From the NCBI GenBank assembly GCA_900770835.1, contig CAAGLQ010000012.1:1-15292 (forward strand): 15,292 nucleotides of DNA. Direction: 5' to 3'. The notes beneath the pieces are model-generated. The model was given only the letters and a program-made list of their open reading frames with translations, made no database searches and was not told the DNA's origin. How positions within the stretch are numbered: the first letter of the stretch is position 1; every line of letters starts with the position of its first letter. Origin of the DNA: an uncultured Parabacteroides sp. GTDB lineage: Bacteria > Bacteroidota > Bacteroidia > Bacteroidales > Tannerellaceae. Of this stretch, positions 7,377-14,956 are shown piece after piece. The position numbers were made by a program, and so were the translations under genes.

Positions 7377-8597
7377 ATGAAACAATCCCTGTTATTAGGG
7401 CTCTTGCTCAGCTTGACCCTCCCCCTTTCAGCGCAAAAAAAGAATTTCACTTACAGCTTCTACGGCCAAGTGCGTGGCGACCTCTACGTCGATTCGCGTG
7501 CCAGCCAAGAGAACGTGGACGGTCTTTTCTACCTCTATCCTAAAGACCACGCCTACGACGCGGAAGGGAACGACCGCAACGCCAGCCCAAGCGGCAGCTT
7601 CTACATGCTCTATTCCCGCTTAGGATTAGACGTTAAGGGGCCCAAAATCGGCGAGGCGGAAAGCTCCTTGAAGCTGGAGGTGGATTTTCGCGGCTCAGGC
7701 AGCAACTGGGCGGTCTTGCGCATTCGCCACGCCTATGTCAACTTGAATTGGGGCAAATCCGCCGTGCTGATCGGGCAGACCTGGCATCCGCTCTTCGGCG
7801 AGGTGTCGCCCCAGATGCTGAATCTCTCTACCGGAGCCCCTTTCCAGCCTTTCAACCGCAGCCCGCAGGTGCGCTACCGTTATCAACAAAAAGGTTGGCA
7901 ACTGACCGCTGATGCCATCTGGCAACTGCAATACCTCTCGACAGGGCCTAACGGGAAGAGCGAGGAATACATCAAGAATAGCTGCATCCCGGAGTTTTAT
8001 TTCGGCGTGGACCGGAAGGGCAACGGCTGGCAAGTAGGAGCCGGCGTGGATGTGCTCTCCATCGTGCCCCGTAAACAGGCCGTAGTGGGAGATCAGATCT
8101 TCAAGGTCAGCGAGCGCGTGACGGGAGTAAGCGCCGAATGGCACGCCAAATACCAGACCAAGCAATGGTTCGTGGCGGCCAAGACCCTTTTGGCAACCAA
8201 CGCGGCCCATACCTCCATGTTAGGCGGCTATGGCATCACTGCCATCGATAGCCGTACCGGTGAGCAAAGCTATGCGCCCTATCGCCATTCCAGCACCTGG
8301 CTGAACGTGGTTTATGGGACCAAGTGGAAACCGGGACTCTTCGTGGGCTATCTGAAGAATTTAGGGGCAAACGCTCCTTTGATCGGTGGCAGCTATGGCG
8401 TTGGACTGGAGGTGGATCAACTCTTCACCACCAATTGGCAGCTCTCTTACAACCTGCCCCATTGGCGGTTGGGCGTGGAATACACACCTGCTATTGCTTG
8501 GTTTGGCACAATCGACGAAGCGGATGGAGGTCGCGTCCGCAGCAACCATCACGTCACCAACCATCGAGCGGTTGTCACCATGAGCTATCAGTTTTAG
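7377..8597 (+). CDS. Porin-like outer-membrane beta-barrel protein
   Basis: The 406-residue product starts with a clear signal peptide (MKQSLLLGLLLSLTLPLSAQ). The mature part opens with FTYSFYGQVRGDLYVDSR, a pattern seen at the start of DcaP-like and related Bacteroidetes porins (Y-G-x-hydrophobic-R, then a D-S-R turn). It continues as alternating amphipathic strands (SRLGLDVKGP, AYVNLNWGKSAVLIGQTWHPLFGE, YRYQQKGWQLTADAIWQ, LSYNLPHWRLGVEY) and ends with Phe in TMSYQF, the usual C-terminal signature for barrel insertion. Homology is judged by eye; substrate is unknown. The open frame reaches a TTG at 7335, but ATG 7377 places the signal peptide at the N-terminus. It is divergent from trpB with 163 bases between them. 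The 22-bp repeat array starts directly after its stop codon. Confidence 0.75.
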   Translation: MKQSLLLGLLLSLTLPLSAQKKNFTYSFYGQVRGDLYVDSRASQENVDGLFYLYPKDHAYDAEGNDRNASPSGSFYMLYSRLGLDVKGPKIGEAESSLKLEVDFRGSGSNWAVLRIRHAYVNLNWGKSAVLIGQTWHPLFGEVSPQMLNLSTGAPFQPFNRSPQVRYRYQQKGWQLTADAIWQLQYLSTGPNGKSEEYIKNSCIPEFYFGVDRKGNGWQVGAGVDVLSIVPRKQAVVGDQIFKVSERVTGVSAEWHAKYQTKQWFVAAKTLLATNAAHTSMLGGYGITAIDSRTGEQSYAPYRHSSTWLNVVYGTKWKPGLFVGYLKNLGANAPLIGGSYGVGLEVDQLFTTNWQLSYNLPHWRLGVEYTPAIAWFGTIDEADGGRVRSNHHVTNHRAVVTMSYQF

Positions 8598-8747
8598 TGT
8601 GCCAGTAGCATGGCACTGTTTTGCCGCCGCAGTAGCACTGCTTTGCCAACGTAGAGGCATTTCTGTGCCATCGCCAAGGCACAACTGTGCCTTCACGGTG
8701 GCATTATTTTGCCAGCAGATATGCATTTTTGTGCCAAGGTGATGGCA
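8598..8747. repeat. 22-bp periodic array of GGCA-N6-TGCC palindromes
   Basis: TGCC occurs at 8600, 8622, 8644, 8666, 8688, 8710 and 8732, and GGCA at 8612, 8656, 8678, 8700 and 8744 with variants AGCA at 8634 and TGCA at 8722. Every step is exactly 22 bp. The basic unit is a 14-bp palindrome, GGCA-N6-TGCC, followed by 8 bases that differ in each copy. The six inner bases are mostly T-rich and also vary (CTGTTT, CTGCTT, TTTCTG, CAACTG, TTATTT, TTTTTG). There are six complete palindromes, with a half-site at each end. The period is not a multiple of three, so it is not a protein repeat. It is close to two helical turns, which would put all sites on one DNA face. It lies between the barrel gene's stop (8597) and the AAA-ATPase gene's probable promoter. 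It is not a CRISPR array: units and spacers are far too short. Confidence 0.88.
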
Positions 8748-8794
8748 TTGCAGTTTACGTACGAGCAAAAGAATAATTTCAAACGAAAAGTTCG

Positions 8795-8802
8795 TATCTT
8801 CG
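8795..8802 (+). promoter_or_regulatory. Possible -7 box for the AAA-ATPase/nuclease gene
   Basis: TATCTTCG matches the Bacteroidetes -7 consensus TAnnTTTG with one change and sits about 30 bases before ATG 8833. No convincing -33 box is seen. The 22-bp array ends some 48 bases upstream, where an activator or repressor array could act. Confidence 0.4.
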
Positions 8803-8832
8803 CCGTTGGAAATCCATTAACAGGTGAGCGAT

Positions 8833-10422
8833 ATGAAATACCCCATTGGTATACAGAGTTTCGACCGAATCCGAGAAGAGGAATTTGTCTATGTGGATAA
8901 GACCGATCTGGTCTATCGGTTGGCAACAGAGGGACACGTCTATTTCCTCAGCCGCCCCCGGCGGTTTGGCAAGAGCCTCTTGGTCTCCACCTTGAAGCAT
9001 TACTTCTTAGGTCATAAGGAACTGTTCCAAGGCTTGGCGATCGAGCAATTGGAACAGGATTGGTTGGAGTATCCCGTCTTTCATATTGATTTCAACGGAA
9101 CGAATTTCTTGGAAGCGGGCGCATTGAAATCCAAGATCGAAGGGTATATCTTCGACTGGGAAAGGCAATATGGCATAGAGCCGCAAAGTTCTTTTTTAGG
9201 GGAACGCTTCGCTGCCGTTTTAGCTGCCGCACATCGCAAGACCGGCCGACGTGCCGTCGTGCTGATCGACGAGTATGACAAACCTATCCTCGACGTATTA
9301 GACAGTGAGTTTTACGCCACCGTAGATGGAAATCGAATCCGCTTTGAGGATATGCACCGAGAGATCCTGAAGGGTTTCTATTCCGTCTTCAAGGGAACGG
9401 ACGAGCACTTGCGCTTCGTGCTCCTGACAGGCGTCACCAAGTTCTCGCAGATCAGTGTCTTCAGTGGGTTCAACCAGCCCAAGGACATCAGTATGGATAA
9501 GCGTTATGAGGCCCTTTGTGGTATCACTGAGGAGGAATTATATACTACCTTCGCTGAGCCGATTAAGGAACTGGCCAAAAGCCAGAATCTGGATGAAGAA
9601 GGGATGAAGCAACTGTTGAAACAGCAATACGATGGCTACCATTTCAGTACGAAACTGACCGACATTTACAACCCCTTCAGTCTCTTAAATTGCTTCGATA
9701 GCATGGCTATCCAAGATTATTGGTTCGCCTCCGGCACACCCACCTATTTAGTTCGTCTGCTGAACCATTTCAAGCAGAACATCAACGAACTAATCAACGA
9801 CTACCATTTCCCTGAGGAGTTTATCGACTACAAGGCGGATGTGGAGCAACCACTACCGATGATCTATCAAAGTGGCTATTTGACGATCAAGGAGTATGAC
9901 CCGATTATGCGAAGCTACCTGCTGGATTTCCCCAACAAGGAGGTACAGCGGGGATTCGTCACGCTGATCGCCTCAAGTTACCTTGATACCCGCACGCATA
10001 GCCTATCCAACTGGATGCTCCGTTCGATCCGTCAGCTGCAACAGGGCCAGATTCAGGACTTCGGCAATGCCTTGACCGCTTTCTTGGCAGACATACCCTA
10101 TTCCATGCGCCGCAAGGATTCTGAGCGGGAACGGGAACGCTATTTCCAATACACCTTCTTCCTATTGCTTCGGATGCTTAGTTGCTTTACCGTCTATATT
10201 GAGAAGGAACAGAGCCAAGGGCGGGTGGATTGCATCGTCGAGGTACCCGATTACATCTATATCTTCGAGTTTAAGCTGGATGGCTCTGCCAAGGAGGCAT
10301 TGCGGCAGATCGAAGAGAAGGGCTATGCCCGTCCCTACGCCACCGATCGCCGTAAGCTATTCCGTGTCGGCATCAACTTCTCCTCCGAGACAGGCACGAT
10401 CAGCGAGTTCGAAGTAGAATAA
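8833..10422 (+). CDS. AAA-ATPase-like protein with C-terminal PD-(D/E)XK nuclease domain
   Basis: This is a two-domain protein of the family with an N-terminal AAA-ATPase-like domain (PF09820 type) and a C-terminal PD-(D/E)XK domain (PF08011/DUF1703 type), common in multiple copies in Bacteroidales. The cellular role is not established. With ATG 8833 the 529-residue product starts with the family-typical MKYPIGIQSFDRIREE and YVDKT. Walker A is RPRRFGKSLL (41-50), Walker B is VVLIDEYD (142-149), and RFVLLTGVTKFSQISVFSGFNQPKDI (194-219) is a strongly conserved family segment. The nuclease core is visible as GRVD (463-466), then EFK (479-481) on the next strand, so the D...ExK residues are all present. 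A GTG at 8824 in frame is a weaker alternative start. No toxin, methylase or transposase lies next to it. It stops directly against the convergent barrel gene, with no base between. Confidence 0.9.
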   Translation: MKYPIGIQSFDRIREEEFVYVDKTDLVYRLATEGHVYFLSRPRRFGKSLLVSTLKHYFLGHKELFQGLAIEQLEQDWLEYPVFHIDFNGTNFLEAGALKSKIEGYIFDWERQYGIEPQSSFLGERFAAVLAAAHRKTGRRAVVLIDEYDKPILDVLDSEFYATVDGNRIRFEDMHREILKGFYSVFKGTDEHLRFVLLTGVTKFSQISVFSGFNQPKDISMDKRYEALCGITEEELYTTFAEPIKELAKSQNLDEEGMKQLLKQQYDGYHFSTKLTDIYNPFSLLNCFDSMAIQDYWFASGTPTYLVRLLNHFKQNINELINDYHFPEEFIDYKADVEQPLPMIYQSGYLTIKEYDPIMRSYLLDFPNKEVQRGFVTLIASSYLDTRTHSLSNWMLRSIRQLQQGQIQDFGNALTAFLADIPYSMRRKDSERERERYFQYTFFLLLRMLSCFTVYIEKEQSQGRVDCIVEVPDYIYIFEFKLDGSAKEALRQIEEKGYARPYATDRRKLFRVGINFSSETGTISEFEVE

Positions 10423-12720
10423 TTACTCCACACTCATCTTGAAGCTGTCTTTCTCCTCATCCCGCAGCTGCTTCTTGTTACGCTGCTTGATGGTCACCTT
10501 GTTCTGGAAATAATAGGAGAGGCCGACCATCGGTGTCCAATGGCGATCCTTGAAGTCGGTCTTCACGTAGCTGCTATACGTGCCGTCTTGCGTCCAGGAT
10601 TCTGAGCCCGCCATGTTGTCGCGCAGGGAGAAGGTGAGCGACCAGCCCATGGGCAGGCTCCATCCCAAGGTGGCATCCGTCATCGCCGCCGAACGCTGGT
10701 GGGTGGTCTGCGTATAGATGTCACTCGTGTAGTTGGTCATGGCGTTCAAGTAAAGCCGCTTGTAGGAGAGATAGAGGTTGCTGCTCACACCCCAGGCATT
10801 ACCGCCAAAAGCCATGTCGGGGATGATGCTCCGCTGGAAAAAGGGCGTGACATTGATATTGCCATATTGCCCCAGGTTGATCCGTCCCGTCAAGGAGAAA
10901 CGCCACGTCTCGGCATGACCCAAGTTGTGGTAGGTGCGGTGATAGACATCGCCCTCCATAAAGCCGATCGGCAGGATGCGATCTTGGATATAGGTGTAGG
11001 TGATGCCGGGTTGCAGATAAACCGCCTTGCCGTTCCAGGCGAAAGAGAGGGTCGCCCGGTTGCTCACTTCCGGCAGTAGGTAGGGATTGCCCTCGGTGAC
11101 GTAAAGGCTGTCGGTCGAGGTGTTCAGCGGATTCAAGGCGCTCAGCTCGGGCGAGGTACGCTGGCGGTTGAGCGCCAAACGGAACGTGCCGGAGGGAGAG
11201 CTCTTGTAGGCCAAGTTGAGGGCCGGCAAGAAATTGACATAGCTCTTCCGGACACCCAAAGCATGGCGGGTCACGATGTCCAATCCAGCTGAGAGGGTAT
11301 AGCTGAAGGGGCGCTTCGACAAGCTGCGCACATCGGCATAGAGGTATTCCCGTCCCTCTTTGTAATCGAAGCGGGTCTCGTCGGCAATCCTTGCCTGCTG
11401 GTAGTAGGCATTCATGCCCACGTTGAACGCCAAGCGCTCCGGCAGGGCGAAATCATAATTACCCTCCAAGCGAAACACCTTCCGTCGGTTCTCCATCTGG
11501 ATCTCATTGCGGTAGCCATCGCTCTCGCCTCGCCGCTCCTCGCGCCATCCCTCGGGCGAGGTGTTATAATGGTTCGCCCGGGCGGTCAGCTCCAAGTGGC
11601 GACTGGGAGTGAAGGTGTGGCGGTATTGCGCATTGTAGCTGCCCATGAAATAATTGCTGTGCAGATAATTAGAGGCGGTGTAGGCTCGCTCGCCCACCGG
11701 ATCGGTCAGCGTACCCTGATCGTCGGTGTAATTCTCCGCAGGGTTCGCATTGAAGGTCACGGAGTAGATCAGCTGATCCTTTTCCGTGGCGATCCAATCG
11801 CCGCCGGCGTTCAGGTTCAGGTTGGTAGCGTTGTAGCGGCGTTTGCCCGTGAACTGTCGGAGCAGGCTTCCACTGTTGCTCCATCCCTCCCGCTCGCCGT
11901 CATCATGGTGGAAGTAGAAGAGCTGCCCGTTCAGATAGAAAGAGAGGTTAGCCTTCTCCGCTTGGTAGTTGCCACCATAGATACCGAACTTGCCGTTGGG
12001 GATCTGCCTGCCCCAGAGATTGACCGTCTGCGCCAACTGCGGGCTGCGTTTCACCCGGAAGTTGAGCACTGAGGTCACCCCCTCCTCCGCCAAGTAGCGA
12101 CTGGAGGCATTCTCGATCACCTCTACCCCCTCGATCATGCGAGGGTCAATAGAAGCCTCCGCCCCCGTGCGACGCACACCGTTGATCAAGATGATCGGCG
12201 TGGAGCCATCCACCATCTTGATCGACCGCTCCGTCTCGTTCACGCTGAGCAACGGCACCTCCCGCAACGCTTGATAGACATTGTGCGCCTCCGCTTTCAG
12301 TTTCTCCGAGATATGGAAAGTGGATCCCGCCGCCCCGGTCTGGACAAGCGCCCGCTGATCAGCCCGCACGGTCACCTCGTCGAGCGCATAGCTCTCCTCT
12401 TGCAGACGAATCGCCCCCAACTTACGGTCGGCATCAAGCCGCAGCGAACGCTCCTCCGCCTTATAGCCAATCGCCGTGAGACGTAATAGATAGGTAGCTT
12501 GCGGCAGTCCCTCCAAGGCGAAACGCCCTTTCGCATCGCTCATGCCTCCGGCGGCCAACGTGTCTTCACACAACAACAAAACCGTTGCCCCCACCACCGG
12601 CTGCTCCGCTTGATCAAGCACTACACCCGTCAGCTCGACCCGCTTTTGGGCGGAAAGTGTTGCGACCATAAACAGTCCAAATAACAGCATCACTGGGATG
12701 CGAATGATCTCTTTTGTCAT
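10423..12720 (-). CDS. TonB-receptor-like outer-membrane beta-barrel protein
   Basis: The 765-residue product has a signal peptide (residues 1-24, ending TLSAQ) and a carboxypeptidase-regulatory-like domain (about 28-110: GVVLDQAEQPVVGATVLLL, SDAKGRFALEGLP). It then has YALDEVTVRAD (111-121), which resembles a TonB-box region, and a plug-like part (about 130-225: VYQALREVPLLSV, PIILINGVRR, GVEVIENASSRYLAEEGVTSVLNFRVKR). The rest is a large beta-barrel with many Tyr/Asn-rich strands. The domain order and the polar tail after the last strand (SYYFQNK, then Lys/Glu-rich residues to the end) fit the Bacteroidetes outer-membrane beta-barrel family (PF14905 type), not SusC. The ligand is unknown and no SusD partner is present. 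ATG 12720 is chosen because it begins the signal peptide; the open frame to 12864 covers the promoter. The divergent histidine kinase/response regulator pair probably controls it. Confidence 0.87.
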   Translation of the reverse strand: MTKEIIRIPVMLLFGLFMVATLSAQKRVELTGVVLDQAEQPVVGATVLLLCEDTLAAGGMSDAKGRFALEGLPQATYLLRLTAIGYKAEERSLRLDADRKLGAIRLQEESYALDEVTVRADQRALVQTGAAGSTFHISEKLKAEAHNVYQALREVPLLSVNETERSIKMVDGSTPIILINGVRRTGAEASIDPRMIEGVEVIENASSRYLAEEGVTSVLNFRVKRSPQLAQTVNLWGRQIPNGKFGIYGGNYQAEKANLSFYLNGQLFYFHHDDGEREGWSNSGSLLRQFTGKRRYNATNLNLNAGGDWIATEKDQLIYSVTFNANPAENYTDDQGTLTDPVGERAYTASNYLHSNYFMGSYNAQYRHTFTPSRHLELTARANHYNTSPEGWREERRGESDGYRNEIQMENRRKVFRLEGNYDFALPERLAFNVGMNAYYQQARIADETRFDYKEGREYLYADVRSLSKRPFSYTLSAGLDIVTRHALGVRKSYVNFLPALNLAYKSSPSGTFRLALNRQRTSPELSALNPLNTSTDSLYVTEGNPYLLPEVSNRATLSFAWNGKAVYLQPGITYTYIQDRILPIGFMEGDVYHRTYHNLGHAETWRFSLTGRINLGQYGNINVTPFFQRSIIPDMAFGGNAWGVSSNLYLSYKRLYLNAMTNYTSDIYTQTTHQRSAAMTDATLGWSLPMGWSLTFSLRDNMAGSESWTQDGTYSSYVKTDFKDRHWTPMVGLSYYFQNKVTIKQRNKKQLRDEEKDSFKMSVE

Positions 12721-12749
12721 CCTATAAGCTCGTTTTGTGATTATGGTCG

Positions 12750-12757
12750 CAAAGTTA
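12750..12757 (-). promoter_or_regulatory. -7 box of the TonB-receptor-like gene
   Basis: On the - strand this reads TAACTTTG, a full match to TAnnTTTG, about 30 bases before the ATG at 12720. At the expected -33 distance the sequence is GAGA rather than TTTG, which fits a promoter that needs an activator. Confidence 0.55.
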
Positions 12758-12779
12758 GCTAATCCCCATGAGCGCATCT

Positions 12780-12801
12780 CTAACAAAATTCTAACAAAAA
12801 A
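12780..12801 (-). promoter_or_regulatory. 11-bp tandem repeat, candidate response-regulator binding site
   Basis: On the - strand TTTTGTTAG occurs twice at a period of exactly 11 bp (+ strand CTAACAAAA at 12780-12788 and 12791-12799). This is the layout of OmpR/PhoB-type boxes: 7-bp direct repeats (TTGTTAG) with 4-bp gaps. It starts 23 bases upstream of the -7 box of the barrel gene, where a class II activator would sit. The OmpR-type regulator encoded nearby at 14284 is the obvious candidate to bind it. Confidence 0.5.
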
Positions 12802-12866
12802 ACAGGCAGAAATACCTTTCTCGCAAAATATAGTTAAGGCAAGGCGGAATTTCGCAGGCAACACGT

Positions 12867-12874
12867 TATTTTTG
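12867..12874 (+). promoter_or_regulatory. -7 box of the histidine kinase/response regulator operon
   Basis: TATTTTTG matches TAnnTTTG fully and lies 26 bases before ATG 12900. No -33 TTTG is present at the normal distance. Confidence 0.5.
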
Positions 12875-12899
12875 CGCCAAGCGTAATTGAAATCAAGTC

Positions 12900-14279
12900 A
12901 TGAAACAACATACACTCACCACAATCGGGCTATTCCTGCTCTTGCTTATTGGCTGCCAGGCGTATGAGCTGACCTATCGTTATAAAGAGGAACGGAAGAA
13001 ACTGCATGATACCATCGAGGGTGCTTTCCGGTTAGCCATCAAGCAGGAGATCACCTTGCGTTTGCTGCGGCAGCAGCCCGCAGATCCCAAGAATCCCCAA
13101 TTCATCATGCGTGATGCCAAGGATATGACTCCCGAGGAGCGTGCTCAGCTGAAAGGTGACACCCTCACACTGGGCGAAGCGAAAGAGGCCGGCATTGGAG
13201 ACAACTTCGTAGATGTATTCGCTCAACGCTTGCAGGAGGCCATAATCCAATCCGGGAGACCCTTGCGAATTGACGCAGTGGACAGCCTCTTCCATGCGAA
13301 TTTGGTGGAGAAAGATTTGATCGTCAACACGCAAGTTTTCCTCTTGAATAGTGAACGGCTGATCACAGACTCGACCGGGGGCTTCAAACGGGATCGGCCA
13401 TCTGGTTACCTGACACCCGTCATTCCGGTAGGCACCTCCGGAAGCTATTACCTGCAAGGCTATGCGGAACTCTCTTTTTGGCGTCCACTCAATTACATGC
13501 GTTTAGCTATCCTGCTCTCAGGCTTGATGATCCTCGGGACGATTGTCCTATTAGTCGGTTTGCTGCGCCGCATCCATCAATCCAGCCGGCAATTGGCCGA
13601 GCGGGAGACAGTTATCCACACCGCCATTCATGACCTGAAAGCCCCGTTGAACATCGCCTACTCCACGCTTGATCTGATCATGCTGACCGAACAACGACAG
13701 GAACGCCTCAAGCAGTTAGAAACCGGGAAAAGACAGATTCGGCTTTTGGTGGAGGTGATTGAGTCTATGCTCTCCTTGCTCAAGCGACCAAATAGCTCCC
13801 GAGACCATCAAAAGTTAGAGTCCGTTGATCTTCCTGCTTTAGTAGAGGAGATTCTCCATACAGAGAGGCAATGCCATCCGGAACAGTGCCCCATCACACA
13901 GGTCACGAGAGAGGCCTCTTTCCCAGCAACTGTTCGCATAAACCGGATTGCTCTCATGCGCTGCTTGCACAATGCCGTGGATAATGCGATGAAATATGGC
14001 GACGCTCCCACACAAGTTCATGTCCATCTCTCCTTGCGAGGAAAGCAAATCCAGATTGACGTGGAAGACAGCGGGTGGGGCATCCCGTCCTCACAGCTGA
14101 AACGGTTAGGCATTCCCTTCTATCGAGTGGCGCATATAGGCAAACCTACCCCTTCCGGTTTCGGATTGGGCTTGAGCAGTATCTTTTGGTTAATGAAAGA
14201 GATGGGAGGATCCGCACATATTCACAGCGTGGAGGGAGAAGGCACTAAATTGACCCTCTTATTCCCTTTCTATACATAA
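12900..14279 (+). CDS. Membrane sensor histidine kinase
   Basis: The 459-residue protein has the layout of a typical Bacteroidetes sensor kinase: a first membrane segment (about 7-20), a periplasmic sensor region of about 180 residues with no recognisable fold, a second membrane segment (about 201-222), and a cytoplasmic kinase. The dimerisation/phosphoacceptor box is HDLKAPLN with H244. The ATP-binding domain shows the N-box NAVDN (358-362), the G1 box EDSGWG (389-394) and the G2 box GFGLGL (420-425), so it should be active. LIGC at 16-19 resembles a lipobox by chance; the second membrane segment and the kinase order make a lipoprotein unlikely. The response regulator starts 4 bases after its stop, so they form one operon. 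The stimulus is unknown; the divergent outer-membrane protein suggests an envelope or nutrient signal. Confidence 0.93.
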   Translation: MKQHTLTTIGLFLLLLIGCQAYELTYRYKEERKKLHDTIEGAFRLAIKQEITLRLLRQQPADPKNPQFIMRDAKDMTPEERAQLKGDTLTLGEAKEAGIGDNFVDVFAQRLQEAIIQSGRPLRIDAVDSLFHANLVEKDLIVNTQVFLLNSERLITDSTGGFKRDRPSGYLTPVIPVGTSGSYYLQGYAELSFWRPLNYMRLAILLSGLMILGTIVLLVGLLRRIHQSSRQLAERETVIHTAIHDLKAPLNIAYSTLDLIMLTEQRQERLKQLETGKRQIRLLVEVIESMLSLLKRPNSSRDHQKLESVDLPALVEEILHTERQCHPEQCPITQVTREASFPATVRINRIALMRCLHNAVDNAMKYGDAPTQVHVHLSLRGKQIQIDVEDSGWGIPSSQLKRLGIPFYRVAHIGKPTPSGFGLGLSSIFWLMKEMGGSAHIHSVEGEGTKLTLLFPFYT

Positions 14280-14283
14280 TCGT

Positions 14284-14937
14284 ATGCATATTTGGTTTAT
14301 CGAAGATGATACACAGCTGAGTGGGTTGATTGCCGAGGGGTTACGCATCCTGGGACATGAGGTGCTCACGTTCCCTGATTTGGTCGGTTTACGAGAACGA
14401 CTGGCGTCCAAGCAACCTGATTTACTTCTGCTCGACCTGGAGTTAGGCGCACGCAACGCAGCTGATCTGCTGCCTTTCATTCACTCGAAATATCCGGAGT
14501 TGCATTTAATCGTTGCCTCCTCGCACAGTGATGGGGCAGAGATCGCCAAATGTTACGATGCAGGCATTCAGGCCTATATCAAGAAACCCTACGACATCCG
14601 TGAATTGGATTGCATCATGCGCCGCTTGCCGGTAAGAGGGGAACCGACTTTTGCCCAGGTGCACGAAGATGTTTACCACCTGCGTGCGCATGCCTTGTAT
14701 CGGGGCAATCATGAAATCCAAAGATTGCCGGATGTGGAGTACCGGATCCTACGACAATTGATCGCACGACGAGGGGCAGTCGTTACCAAAGAGGAACTTT
14801 GTCAATCCATCTGGGGAGAACCCAACTTGGATGATCGGTTGAACACCGCCATATCCAGATTGCGCAAACTACTGCCAGCGGATTGCCCATGGGTGTTAGA
14901 AAATCAAAAGCGAGTCGGCTATTCCGTGCGCATGTAG
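14284..14937 (+). CDS. OmpR-family response regulator
   Basis: The 217-residue protein has an N-terminal receiver (about 1-115) and a C-terminal winged-helix DNA-binding domain (about 125-217). Receiver residues are intact: acidic pair D8-D9, phosphoacceptor D51 in LLLLDLE, a Ser (79 or 80) in place of the usual Thr/Ser switch, and K101 in the KKPYD motif. The effector domain ends in the usual pattern: LPDVEYRILRQLIARRGAVVTKEELCQSIW, then NTAISRLRKLL and VGYSVRM. It lies 4 bases after the kinase gene, so it should be its partner. The two 11-bp direct repeats at 12780-12801, between the kinase and the outer-membrane barrel gene, are a likely target; autoregulation is also possible since the same gap holds the operon's own promoter. 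Confidence 0.94.
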   Translation: MHIWFIEDDTQLSGLIAEGLRILGHEVLTFPDLVGLRERLASKQPDLLLLDLELGARNAADLLPFIHSKYPELHLIVASSHSDGAEIAKCYDAGIQAYIKKPYDIRELDCIMRRLPVRGEPTFAQVHEDVYHLRAHALYRGNHEIQRLPDVEYRILRQLIARRGAVVTKEELCQSIWGEPNLDDRLNTAISRLRKLLPADCPWVLENQKRVGYSVRM

Positions 14938-14956
14938 GGGGCTTGAGCCGGCTCGA

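Noticed and set aside
8598..8747. CRISPR array
   Set aside because: Units share only eight bases, spacers are 8 bp, and no cas gene is present.
8361..8768. Open - strand frame of 135 codons through the 22-bp array
   Set aside because: More than half of it is antisense to the C-terminal part of the barrel gene, and the 22-bp period shifts frame at each unit, so the peptide has no repeat or domain character.
8709..8900. Small + strand frame of 63 codons overlapping the array end and the start of the AAA-ATPase gene
   Set aside because: It covers the probable promoter and then runs out of frame inside a well-supported gene; no ribosome site or recognisable motif.
11569..12072. Open + strand frame of 167 codons opposite the TonB-receptor-like gene
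   Set aside because: It is a long antisense shadow in a GC-rich gene; the - strand product has clear domains and this one has none.
12942..12956. Lipoprotein lipobox (LIGC) in the histidine kinase
   Set aside because: The protein has a second membrane segment and a cytoplasmic kinase; the Cys is more likely part of the first membrane helix.
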